Below, piece after piece: positions 23,294 through 30,768 of a stretch of DNA of 39,670 nucleotides (position 1 is its first letter; each line of letters opens with the position of its first letter). Made by a program: the position numbers and the translations under genes. The stretch comes from Armatimonadota bacterium (GTDB lineage Bacteria; Armatimonadota; UBA5829; JAUSEB01): contig JAUSGG010000145.1 in NCBI GenBank assembly GCA_030649165.1, forward strand, positions 1-39,670. The letters are read 5' to 3'. The notes under the pieces are model-generated. The model was not told where the DNA came from, did not search any database, and saw only the letters and a list, made by a program, of their open reading frames with translations.

Positions 23294-23322
23294 TTGACAA
23301 TCCCCCATGTCTCGCGCATGAT
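23294..23322 (+). promoter_or_regulatory. Strong -35/-10 pair facing a gene-free plus strand
   Basis: TTGACA (23294-23299), a 17-bp spacer and CATGAT (23317-23322) predict a start near 23329. No plus-strand protein gene follows. Confidence 0.45.
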
Positions 23323-23328
23323 GCAATT

Positions 23329-23450
23329 AGACAGGTTCGCTTGCCTGCTACGGTCTTCATCCCCACAATGCCTCTCGCAATCATATCTGTGGGGTTTCAT
23401 CGAAGAGGCTGAATCGGCCGGGCTTGCTGGGCGCCGGCCGATTCCCTTTG
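23329..23450 (+). ncRNA. Candidate small non-coding RNA
   Basis: Downstream of the promoter at 23294-23322 are a CCCCACA/TGTGGGG hairpin (23361-23394) and a perfect 10-bp GC-rich hairpin (23411-23444) followed by CCCTTTGTGT. Promoter, internal stem and terminator-like stem fit an RNA of about 120 nt. The U-tract is weak, and the last hairpin could instead end the minus-strand gene. It resembles no class I know. Confidence 0.35.
23411..23444. terminator. Hairpin at the 3' end of the phosphodiester glycosidase gene
   Basis: GAATCGGCCG (23411-23420) pairs perfectly with CGGCCGATTC (23435-23444), ending 10 bases beyond the minus-strand stop at 23454. It may serve both strands. Confidence 0.5.
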
Positions 23451-23453
23451 TGT

Positions 23454-24197
23454 CTACCGATCGTCCTTGACAAGCAGAACGCTCGACATCCGCGAGTAAG
23501 GCTTCACCACCACGACGCCATCCCCGTACAGCGCGCACGACCCTCCGCCATCGAGGTTCATCGCGTCCGCCGCGCCGAGTTTGAGCATGATGTGGGCCAT
23601 CTCGTCCAGCGTCACTCGCCGCGGGGCAACCACGAGGAGGAGCTTCTCATCGGCAGTTAGACCGACCGCCGAACGGGGCGCGCGCAAGGCGCGGCTGAAC
23701 GACCCGAACCCCCCTGGTCCGGGACGCGCGGACGGTCTGCCCCCGCGCACGAGCATCGGCCCGGCGGCGAGCCCGGTTGAGAACCCCGACCACCGAAACG
23801 GACTCCGCCCCATCCGCCGCCTGAACCGCAACCGTCCGGAACCGTCCGCCGCGATGGCTGAACGCTGGTATCCCTTCACCAAGACCTTTCCTTGCGCTAC
23901 GATGTCGCCGATTGGCATGTAAGCCTTGTCGAAGTAAGTGCCGTTGATCGCGGCGCGGGGCTTATACTCATCGACCACCTGCTCGAACGTCTTGCGCGGG
24001 ACGAGGACCGGCAGGATATCAACCCGCGATCGCCGCGGGTCGATAGTCACGACGTGAATCCGGCGCCCCGATATCAGGACGCTTGTATAATCACGCTCCG
24101 GGGCTGCGAAGAAGTATGTCGCGGCGGCCGCGGCGAGCGCCGGCAGTAACAGCAGCACGAGGCGGCGCGAAGGTGGGCGATTCCTGCTGAATGTCAT
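23454..24197 (-). CDS. Phosphodiester glycosidase (NAGPA-domain) family protein
   Basis: This 247-residue protein has an N-terminal membrane or signal segment (residues 12-31) and one NAGPA domain: AAINGTYFD, GDIVAQGKVLV, GPMLVRGG, RSAVGLTADEKLLLVV and KLGAADAMNLDGGGSCALY. The family is related to the mammalian enzyme that uncovers mannose-6-phosphate. Bacterial members act outside the membrane on sugar-phosphate diesters or wall polymers, mostly with unknown substrates. A promoter on the same strand lies at 24237-24265, giving a short leader. Upstream lie repeats, and a hairpin follows the stop. The family call is firm, but the substrate is not known. Confidence 0.88.
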   Translation of the reverse strand: MTFSRNRPPSRRLVLLLLPALAAAAATYFFAAPERDYTSVLISGRRIHVVTIDPRRSRVDILPVLVPRKTFEQVVDEYKPRAAINGTYFDKAYMPIGDIVAQGKVLVKGYQRSAIAADGSGRLRFRRRMGRSPFRWSGFSTGLAAGPMLVRGGRPSARPGPGGFGSFSRALRAPRSAVGLTADEKLLLVVAPRRVTLDEMAHIMLKLGAADAMNLDGGGSCALYGDGVVVVKPYSRMSSVLLVKDDR

Positions 24198-24236
24198 CGG
24201 TAGTGTTTCTGAACTCCATAATTTTGCGCTGTCAGC

Positions 24237-24265
24237 AGTCTACCACCGGAGTCTGTGCAGGTCAA
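24237..24265 (-). promoter_or_regulatory. Sigma70-type promoter for the phosphodiester glycosidase gene
   Basis: On the minus strand, TTGACC (24265-24260), a 17-bp spacer and TAGACT (24242-24237) predict a start about 30 bases before the ATG at 24197. Confidence 0.5.
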
Positions 24266-24325
24266 AGGGGGCTTCGCGGTTTGTAGTTGATGGTTGGCGG
24301 TTAACCGAGTGTGCTGAATGATAGG

Positions 24326-24471
24326 TTCAACCCTCACCCCAGCCCTCTCCCGATTTGGAGATTGGAAGTTAGAGGTTAGAAGTTGGAGTCCGGTTCAACC
24401 CTCACCCCAGCCCTCTCCCTTCCAGGGAGAGGGAGTTTACCCTCGACTCCTTCGACTCTTCCGACTGCTGG
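24326..24471. repeat. Half copies of the double-hairpin repeat and a GACTCCTTC array
   Basis: CAACCCTCACCCCAGCCCTC appears twice (about 24328 and 24392), the second followed by a CCCTTCCAGGGAGAGGG hairpin. Between them are GAAGTTAGAGGTTAGAAG words. Three 9-bp units of the GACTCCTTC type lie at 24445-24471, just before the promoter of the next gene. No gene was seen in 24266-24538. Confidence 0.6.
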
Positions 24472-24488
24472 TTGATGGTTGGCCCTTC

Positions 24489-24498
24489 ATGCTATAAT
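24489..24498 (+). promoter_or_regulatory. Extended -10 promoter for the DUF1015 gene
   Basis: TGCTATAAT (24490-24498) is a consensus -10 with the TGn extension. A partial -35, TTGATG (24472-24477), lies 15 bp upstream. The predicted transcript starts near 24505, 34 bases before the TTG start. Confidence 0.5.
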
Positions 24499-24538
24499 GG
24501 GCCATTCAGCGAATCTCTCGGCAGAACAGGAGACAGTT

Positions 24539-25816
24539 TTGGCGATCATTCGGCCTTTTCGTGGAGTGAGATACGATCCATCGTTGGTGGGCAATCTCTC
24601 GGACGTTGTCAGCCCGCCGTACGATGTGATATCTCCGGCCGACCGCGCTTACTATCACCGGAAGCACCCGTGCAATTTCGTGCGGCTGGTCCTTGGTGAG
24701 GACCTTCCGGACGATGACGATCGGGAGAACAGGTTTACCCGGGCCAAAAGGTACATGGACGACTGGATCGGCCGCGGAATCCTGAAGGAAGACCCGGCGC
24801 CGGCCATATACGTTTACGAGCAGGAATACTCGAAAAAGGGCCGGACTTTCGTCATCCGCGGCCTCACGGTTCTTGTGAAAATCGAAGACTACGACAAGAG
24901 GGTCGTCCTCCCTCACGAGAACACCCTCGCGAAACCGAAGTCGGAGCTGATACGTCTGATGCGCGCCGCCCGGGCGAACTTCGACTCGATCTATGGTCTA
25001 TATCGCGACCCTGAGCACGTTCTGACACCGATTCTGGATGAACGCGCCTCGACCCCTCCCGTTGCGGAAGCCTGCGACAAGGATGCCGTTCGGCACAGGT
25101 TGTGGATCGTGGATGACGCGGAACTCATCCGCCAGACTGCGGCATTTCTGGCGGACCGTGAGATAGTCATTGCGGATGGCCATCACAGATACGAGACCAG
25201 CCTGGCGTACCGTAACGAGGCCAGGGCCCTCGATGGGTCGGCGGACGGCGGACAGCCCTACGACTACGTGCTCATGACAATAGTCAACGTGTACGGGAAA
25301 GACATGACCATATTCCCCACACACCGGATGGTCCGCAACCTGCCGGACGGCCTTGCGTCGGGTCTTCCCGCCAGGCTCTCCGACCGTTTCCACGTCGAGC
25401 CCGCCGGCTCCGACAACCTGACGGAGGCTATGGCCGCGCGTGACGGCAAAGCCATCGGCCTGCTGACGAAAGCCGGGGCTTATCTCCTGACGCCTAAAGT
25501 CGATACGCAGCCCCTCATCGGCAAGCCCAGGGCGTTGAGCGAACTCGACCTTGCCATCCTTCACAAGCTCATTCTGGAAGATGCGCTGGGAATCGACGAA
25601 GCCAAACTCAAGAATCAGACGAACGTCGTTTACACCAGAGACGAACGCGAGGCCGCGGCAAGGACGATGGCCGGAGAGTTTCAGATGGTGTTTTTCCTGA
25701 ATCCGATAAAGGTCGAGACGGTGCTGGAGGTGGCGAGGGCCGGCGAGAAAATGCCGCAGAAAGCCACTTACTTCTACCCCAAGCTGATCAGCGGCCTTGC
25801 GCTGCGGCGAATGTAG
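24539..25816 (+). CDS. DUF1015 family protein
   Basis: This 425-residue soluble protein matches the DUF1015 family. It has AIIRPFRGVRYDPSLVGNLS, VVSPPYDVIS, HPCNFVRLVLGED, VYEQEYSKKGRTFVIRGL, ADGHHRYETSLAYRNE, HRMVRNLP, and Thr-rich YTRDEREAAAR near the end. The HHRYET motif is the most recognisable conserved block. The family is widespread and mostly uncharacterised, so I assign no reaction. The TTG start has CAGGAG 6 bases upstream and lies just after an extended -10 promoter; an earlier ATG would sit in the promoter. A glycosidase-like gene begins 19 bases past its stop, so the two are likely co-transcribed. Confidence 0.88.
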   Translation: MAIIRPFRGVRYDPSLVGNLSDVVSPPYDVISPADRAYYHRKHPCNFVRLVLGEDLPDDDDRENRFTRAKRYMDDWIGRGILKEDPAPAIYVYEQEYSKKGRTFVIRGLTVLVKIEDYDKRVVLPHENTLAKPKSELIRLMRAARANFDSIYGLYRDPEHVLTPILDERASTPPVAEACDKDAVRHRLWIVDDAELIRQTAAFLADREIVIADGHHRYETSLAYRNEARALDGSADGGQPYDYVLMTIVNVYGKDMTIFPTHRMVRNLPDGLASGLPARLSDRFHVEPAGSDNLTEAMAARDGKAIGLLTKAGAYLLTPKVDTQPLIGKPRALSELDLAILHKLILEDALGIDEAKLKNQTNVVYTRDEREAAARTMAGEFQMVFFLNPIKVETVLEVARAGEKMPQKATYFYPKLISGLALRRM

Positions 25817-25835
25817 CGCGGAGGCCGCCCAAGAT

Positions 25836-27743
25836 ATGTCAGCGTCCAACGACACAAGGTTCTCCACGGGCAACGAACTGATCGCGATTCCCGATATTTC
25901 GGCCGCTCGCTGCGGAGTAGAGACGATAAGCTTCCTTCACCGCGGCCTGCGAGCGACCGTGGAACTCGGCGGCAGCGCGGACGCCCCGTTTCTGCAGCCG
26001 GATGTGACGATAGAAGGCGCGGCCCCCGACTGGCGGAAGGCGGAGTGGCGTCTGGATGAGAATTGGGTCCCCGCTTTCGAGCTGACTCATCCCGATTATG
26101 TGATCCGAGGCTGCGTTTTCGCTCCTCTTCAGTCTCGCGGTTTCGTCTACACGCTGGAAATCGAATCGAAAACGGACCGCGAACTGCCCATCCGGGCCGG
26201 TTGGCGCAGCGTGTGGGACACTACCTTCCACGCAACGTATACCAGCAAAGCAATGACGGGAGTCCGGCGAGTCGCCATAAACCAGTGGCTCGGGATTCCG
26301 TACGTGGAATTCCAATCGGTCGCCCCGCACTTCGCCGTGGCGTTCCAACCGTCGGACCTGATGGAAGTTCGGGTTTTTGCGGGAGAAGTAGATGCTTCGG
26401 AAAGCGTATCGGAAGACGGGCTGCTCGCTCGACCGGGAATGAAGGCAGGCTGCTTGCTGGCCCGCGAGTTCACGGTTGGACCCAACGACCGGGTTTCGAC
26501 GGCGATGTACGTCGGTGTAGGGCTGGAGGAAATATCCGCCGTCTCTTCAGCCGCCGACCTGTCCAGGCGCGGCTGTGAGGAGCTGCTCAGGACGACTCTG
26601 GCATGGCTCCGGCGGCGATCTCTTCGCGTGAAGGACCGGGAACTCGAAGCGGTCATGAACAGGAACCTGTTCTACAACTACTTCTTCGGCCAGGGAGTGA
26701 CTCTCGACACCGAGGAGCTGTCTCTGGTGACCTCCAGAAGCTCTCGCTACCCGCTCACCGCTGCCTATTGCGACCGCGACGCGATGCTGTGGAGCCTGCC
26801 TGCCGTCCTGCGCGTGGAACCGAGACAGGCCAGGAGAATGTTGGAGCACGCCTTCACCGTACAGATCAGAAATGTCGGAATCCACAGCAGGTTCATCGAT
26901 GGGATAGTCCTCGAACCGGGGTTCGAGCTCGACGAACTGTGCGCCCCGGTCCACGCGCTTTGGCGCTACGTCCATGAGACCAACGATCTGTCGATGCTTT
27001 TCGATCGCCGGGTGCAGGCGGGAATAAACCACATCCAGGACATATTGTCGCGCAAGAAGCATCCCACGGTTTCGTTGTACGAAACCACGCTGCTGCCGTC
27101 CGACGACGTTGCCGTGTACCCCTACGTAACGTTCGATAACGCGATGGTATGGCGTATGCTCAGAGACCTGGGCAGAATCTATGACCGGATCGGCGATTTG
27201 GACCGCAAAGACGATACGATCGAGCAAGCGAAGAGAGTGAAGCAAGCCGTGATGGAGCATGCCCTTGTAAAAGGCCCATTCGGCCAGATGTTTGCCTGGT
27301 CGGTCGATCTGAAGGGGAACCACAGGCTGCTCGACAATCCCCAGGGCAGCCTCCAACTCCTTCCACACATAGAGTTCTGCAGCCCGGACCTCGATCAGTA
27401 TCAGAACACGGTCCGCTGGATCCGGTCCGAGGAGAATCCTGCCAATGCGCCTCACGGGGGCAGAAAGCGCGTGTCGCTGTTCTCGATAGCAAATGAGCTT
27501 CTCATGGGCTCCACGCGGGACGCCCTCGAGTTCCTTCGCCGCGCGCCGCTGGACCACGGCTTATGCTGCGAAATCGCCGACGCGGAGACCGGCGAGGCCG
27601 TATCCGGCCGCGGTTATGCGGCCTGCGCCGGCTACTTAGCTTACGCTATGGCGGTCGCGCTCGGAGTCGAGCCGCTCGAACTCGAGGAAGCGGCGACCGG
27701 CGGCACACCTCATTTCAGACTTGACGGGGCAAAACCGCTGTGA
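25836..27743 (+). CDS. (alpha/alpha)6-barrel glycosidase-like protein
   Basis: This 635-residue soluble protein has a beta-rich N-terminal half (about 1-260) and a helical C-terminal half. The halves resemble glycogen-debranching and GH15/GH63-like six-hairpin enzymes. The barrel carries SSRYPLTAAYCDRDAMLWSL, IHSRFIDGIVLEPGFELDEL, VSLYETTLLPSDDVAVYPYV and FDNAMVWRML. The DRDAMLWSLP segment recalls the catalytic-site loop of these families. No signal peptide is seen, so it probably acts in the cytoplasm, perhaps on an oligosaccharide. The ATG has GGAGG 11 bases upstream; a longer in-frame TTG start within the previous gene is less likely. The exact family and substrate are unresolved. Confidence 0.6.
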   Translation: MSASNDTRFSTGNELIAIPDISAARCGVETISFLHRGLRATVELGGSADAPFLQPDVTIEGAAPDWRKAEWRLDENWVPAFELTHPDYVIRGCVFAPLQSRGFVYTLEIESKTDRELPIRAGWRSVWDTTFHATYTSKAMTGVRRVAINQWLGIPYVEFQSVAPHFAVAFQPSDLMEVRVFAGEVDASESVSEDGLLARPGMKAGCLLAREFTVGPNDRVSTAMYVGVGLEEISAVSSAADLSRRGCEELLRTTLAWLRRRSLRVKDRELEAVMNRNLFYNYFFGQGVTLDTEELSLVTSRSSRYPLTAAYCDRDAMLWSLPAVLRVEPRQARRMLEHAFTVQIRNVGIHSRFIDGIVLEPGFELDELCAPVHALWRYVHETNDLSMLFDRRVQAGINHIQDILSRKKHPTVSLYETTLLPSDDVAVYPYVTFDNAMVWRMLRDLGRIYDRIGDLDRKDDTIEQAKRVKQAVMEHALVKGPFGQMFAWSVDLKGNHRLLDNPQGSLQLLPHIEFCSPDLDQYQNTVRWIRSEENPANAPHGGRKRVSLFSIANELLMGSTRDALEFLRRAPLDHGLCCEIADAETGEAVSGRGYAACAGYLAYAMAVALGVEPLELEEAATGGTPHFRLDGAKPL

Positions 27744-27802
27744 TCCCCGGTCCCGGCCGGCAGGGAAACAATAGGAAACACCCGGTCGTCAAACTAAACA
27801 GC

Positions 27803-27898
27803 AGGGGTTATAGGGTTATAGGGCTATAGTTACCATCTCACGCCGGGGTCGATCCCCTAAGAACTTACAAACCTACAAACCTCGTATGAACTTATGAA
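27803..27898. repeat. GGGTTATA and CTTACAAAC word arrays
   Basis: GGGTTATA units run at 27803-27832 and CTTACAAACCT units at about 27862-27890, just before the tRNA promoter. They are the same families as at 10481-10555 and 29345-29428. Confidence 0.6.
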
Positions 27899-27900
27899 TG

Positions 27901-27929
27901 TTGCGTCGGGCTGTTTGGTATGGTAAGAT
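27901..27929 (+). promoter_or_regulatory. Promoter of the tRNA-Ser gene
   Basis: TTGCGT (27901-27906), a 17-bp spacer and TAAGAT (27924-27929) predict a start a few bases before the mature tRNA 5' end at 27940. Confidence 0.55.
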
Positions 27930-27939
27930 ATCTAGGCGC

Positions 27940-28033
27940 GGAGAGATGGCTGAGTGGTCGAAAGCGGTCGCCTGCTAAGCGATTGTGGGGCCATTAAACC
28001 CCACCCCGGGTTCGAATCCCGGTCTCTCCGCCA
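27940..28033 (+). tRNA. tRNA-Ser (GCU anticodon)
   Basis: This is a class II tRNA of 94 nt including an encoded CCA (28031-28033). The acceptor GGAGAGA pairs with TCTCTCC, with G as discriminator base. The anticodon stem TCGC/GCGA holds loop CTGCTAA, anticodon GCT at 27974-27976. A long variable arm GTGGGG...CCCCAC marks it as Ser, and the T-loop GGTTCGAATCC is canonical. It reads AGC and AGU. A short T-run follows at 28034. Reading frames through this region are accidental. Confidence 0.97.
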
Positions 28034-28155
28034 TTTTTGCGCGTGGCTGAGCGAGCCTGGTACCCTATTGCGGGAATTCGTAGCCTGGGGCCTTCCGCCC
28101 GTTCGAACGCCCACAAGGGGCCGGCAGGAATCGAATAAGGTCGATCACCAAGCAA

Positions 28156-28226
28156 GACCTCACCCCAACCCTCTCCTAAAAGGAGAGGGAGTCCCCCCTC
28201 CTCCCAGGAGGGGTTAGGGGGAGGTC
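28156..28226 (-). repeat. 71-bp double-hairpin repeat, full copy
   Basis: Two adjacent hairpins (CTCTCCTAAAAGGAGAG, then CCCCTCCTCCCAGGAGGGG) sit between GACCTCACCCC and GGGGGAGGTC arms. The reverse complement aligns along its length with 35112-35183, including paired changes in the stems. The rest of 28034-28355 holds no recognised gene. Confidence 0.75.
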
Positions 28227-28355
28227 AACGCGGCGCCTCGACTTTTGTCCGCCGGCTGCTACGCCGCGACCGTAAACTCACGCAAGCTGGGGCGGGTTGC
28301 CTCCCGATAATGTACAGTAGAACGGACTGACCTCAAGAGGAAAGGAGCGGCGCTG

Positions 28356-29345
28356 TTGCGTATAGCGTTGTCAACGGTTTTGGTTCTGGTCTTTCTCGCG
28401 CCTTCGGTGGTTGTCGCCAGCGTATGGACGCCGGCGGACGACTACCTCACCCTGCGCAGGCAGACCGGGGCCCTCACGGGAAAAGCGGCGGCCGAAGCTA
28501 TTACAAACCTTGATGCCTCCCGAGGGAAGACGGTTGAGCTGAAGGGAACCATCTCCGGGATCGTCCAGCGGTCCGACAGTTCCGCGTTTTTCCTCAACTC
28601 GGGGGGCCAGTCATACATCATCGCAAGTTCGGACCCCGACCCGCAAGTCGATCCGGGATGCGCGGTGCGCATGCTGGTCAAGGTGGGAGCGCCGAACGCT
28701 TCAGCCGACTATGTCCTCGTCGCCACCGCTTGGGATTACGTCATTACGACGCGCGAGAAGCAAGCGTCGGCGCGTCTCCAGAAGCGAGCGTCCGCGCCCC
28801 GCCGCATGACGTCGCGCGGCGGGTATCAGCGGCCCGACGTGCTTGTCGCCAAATGGACCCAAATACTGGAGCCTTACAAGAAAGCCATTATGAGCTTCAA
28901 CCGTAAGCTCACCGCCGCTCAGGCCGAGGCCATAGCGTGCTACATATTGGAGTACAGCGAAAAATACGACGTTGATCCGAGGCTGGTGGTGGCTGTCGTG
29001 CTGGCGGAGTCGCATTTCCGGTTGACTGCCACGTCTCGATCGGGCGCGATGGGGCTCGGCCAGTTGATGCCCGGAACAGCGGCCGGACTCGGAGTAAGCA
29101 ATCCGTACGATCCCCACCAGAACCTGTCGGCCTCCGTCCGGCTTATCAGGGGACACCTCGACAAGCTATCCGGAGGACGGAAATGGTCGCAGTTGACCTG
29201 GGACCACCTGTTCCTCGCCCTGGCCTCCTATAACGCGGGGCCCGGAGCGGTCCGCAGATACGGCGGCGTTCCCCCCTACAGAGAAACCAGGACCTACATC
29301 GCCCGCGTTACACAGATCTACAAGCAACTCTGCGGATACAAGTGA
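28356..29345 (+). CDS. Secreted lytic transglycosylase (SLT domain)
   Basis: This 329-residue exported protein has a signal peptide (cut near residue 21) and an N-terminal OB-like domain at about 40-130 (TVELKGTISGIVQRSDSSAF). A basic linker follows, then an SLT-type goose-lysozyme fold from about 185. The catalytic Glu lies in VVAVVLAESHFRL, followed by SRSGAMGLGQLMPGTA, NPYDPHQNLSASVRLIRGHL, ALASYNAGPGAVRRYGG and PYRETRTYIARV. It cleaves peptidoglycan glycan strands, producing anhydro-muropeptides. TTG start with AGGAAAGGAG about 7 bases upstream. The OB-like domain before an SLT domain is less usual and may bind glycan. The gene stands alone on its strand. Confidence 0.92.
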   Translation: MRIALSTVLVLVFLAPSVVVASVWTPADDYLTLRRQTGALTGKAAAEAITNLDASRGKTVELKGTISGIVQRSDSSAFFLNSGGQSYIIASSDPDPQVDPGCAVRMLVKVGAPNASADYVLVATAWDYVITTREKQASARLQKRASAPRRMTSRGGYQRPDVLVAKWTQILEPYKKAIMSFNRKLTAAQAEAIACYILEYSEKYDVDPRLVVAVVLAESHFRLTATSRSGAMGLGQLMPGTAAGLGVSNPYDPHQNLSASVRLIRGHLDKLSGGRKWSQLTWDHLFLALASYNAGPGAVRRYGGVPPYRETRTYIARVTQIYKQLCGYK

Positions 29346-29428
29346 GGGTTGCAGGGTTTCAGGGTTCCAAGGTTCCAGGGTTCTGAGGGTTCTGCCCTCC
29401 TCACAAACCCCATAAATCTTACAAACTG
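29345..29428. repeat. AGGGTTCC/CTTACAAAC word array
   Basis: Units such as AGGGTTTC, AGGGTTCC, AGGGTTCTG and then ACAAACCC and CTTACAAAC fill the space between convergent genes. As at 10537, the TTACAAAC word provides the stop codon of the minus-strand gene. Confidence 0.65.
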
Positions 29429-30768
29429 CTTTTCGGCAGGGAGAGAACCATAGCGTAATTGTTCAGGTACTTGCGCGCCACTCGCTGCACATCCGCTTTT
29501 GTCACGCTGTCGATGATCCTGTCGTAGTTGAGATCGAACTGATACCCCACGCCGATCGCCTCCATCCACCCCAGGTGGTATGCGCGCTCGCGGAGACGCT
29601 GGTGGCGCAGAGCGTAAGTTCCGATGACATATCGCTTCGCGCGCAGCAATTCCTCGTCGGACACGGGCTGATCCTTCAGCAGGGAAATCTCCTTCAGGAT
29701 CGCGTCCTTCGCATCCTGCAAAGCCATTTCTCTGGGGAATCCCGGCAGCGTCGGTTTGTACAGGTCCGTCACCAGCATCGCGGCTAAGTGGCTCTGCAGC
29801 TTGAAAATCGGGTAGATCGAGCCGATCTCGTACCCGATGCCGCGCTTCTCGCGGACGCCGGTGAACAGTCGCGAAGCCTTCCCTCCGCCCAGAATCGCGT
29901 TCGCCACCACAAGCGCTGGAAAGTCCGGATTCGACACTCCAGGCGCCAGAAAGCCGAGCACGATATACGCGGCGGGGATGTTCCTCTCGGCGATCTTTGT
30001 CACCGATTGGGTCAGCGTTTCGTCCCCGAACGGCCGCTGTGCAATGCTGCCCCCGGCGTCGGAGCCGGCAAAAGCCTTGTTCAGCCTTTCCACAACCTGC
30101 TCCGTCGTCACATCGCCGGCAACCGATATGACCATGTTGCTCGGCACGTAATACTTCCGGTAGAACGCCAGAAGGTCATCGCGAGTGAGCCGCCCCACCG
30201 ACGAAGCATAACCCGACTTTGGTCTTCGATACGGATTGTCCTTGTACAGCGCCTCAAGCAGTTGAGTATAAGCGGACCCCGCCACATCGTCCGCCGACCG
30301 CTTGATGTCCGCCAGCTCCGCCCGCTGGGTCCGCTGCACGACCGTCGGGTCGAACTCGGCGTTCAGCAGCACGTCGGCGATGATGTTCATAGCGTCGTCA
30401 AAGCCCTGTTTCGTTGTGATGGCGCTTACGTCCGTGACATCGGGAGACCAGTCCGTCTGGAACGCTCCGCCGACCTCATCGAATGCGGCGGCCAATCGTT
30501 CCTGCGAACGGCTTCTCGTGCTGCTCAACAGAGCCCGCGCGACCAGATTGCCGATGCCGACCTGCGTGTCTCGTTCCTGCGGCGCGCCGGCCTTCACGAA
30601 CGCCTCGATCGCGATCAGTCCGGTTCCAGGCTCGGGCTTCACTATCGCGACCAGACCGTTGGAAAGCACAGTCTTGCTGATCGGCGGCGCCGCCGCGGGA
30701 GCCGCGACAAGCGGGTTCGCGGCGACGATTGAGAAGAGAATGATCAGAAGAGTATACAGCCTTTTCAT
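29419..30768 (-). CDS. M16 peptidase-like subunit lacking the zinc motif
   Basis: This 449-residue exported protein (signal peptide cut after VAA near residue 23) has the two M16 halves. Where active members carry HxxEH it reads GIGNLVARALL, so no zinc site can form. The C-terminal half keeps features seen in both subunit types, such as YRRPKSGYASSVGRL and GGGKASRLF. In M16B heterodimers such as mitochondrial processing peptidase, one subunit is active and its partner helps bind substrate; this looks like the partner. Its ATG overlaps the stop of the active subunit gene in an ATGA junction, so the two are made together. Substrate unknown. Confidence 0.9.
   Translation of the reverse strand: MKRLYTLLIILFSIVAANPLVAAPAAAPPISKTVLSNGLVAIVKPEPGTGLIAIEAFVKAGAPQERDTQVGIGNLVARALLSSTRSRSQERLAAAFDEVGGAFQTDWSPDVTDVSAITTKQGFDDAMNIIADVLLNAEFDPTVVQRTQRAELADIKRSADDVAGSAYTQLLEALYKDNPYRRPKSGYASSVGRLTRDDLLAFYRKYYVPSNMVISVAGDVTTEQVVERLNKAFAGSDAGGSIAQRPFGDETLTQSVTKIAERNIPAAYIVLGFLAPGVSNPDFPALVVANAILGGGKASRLFTGVREKRGIGYEIGSIYPIFKLQSHLAAMLVTDLYKPTLPGFPREMALQDAKDAILKEISLLKDQPVSDEELLRAKRYVIGTYALRHQRLRERAYHLGWMEAIGVGYQFDLNYDRIIDSVTKADVQRVARKYLNNYAMVLSLPKSSL

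Noticed and set aside
23086-23538. 150-codon minus-strand frame containing SFRGTRNLLFP
   Set aside because: The peptide comes from the dispersed 130-bp repeat and a terminator hairpin, not from a conserved protein.
27932-28217. Short frames across the tRNA-Ser gene
   Set aside because: They read through a canonical tRNA and repeats on both strands; no protein family is recognisable.
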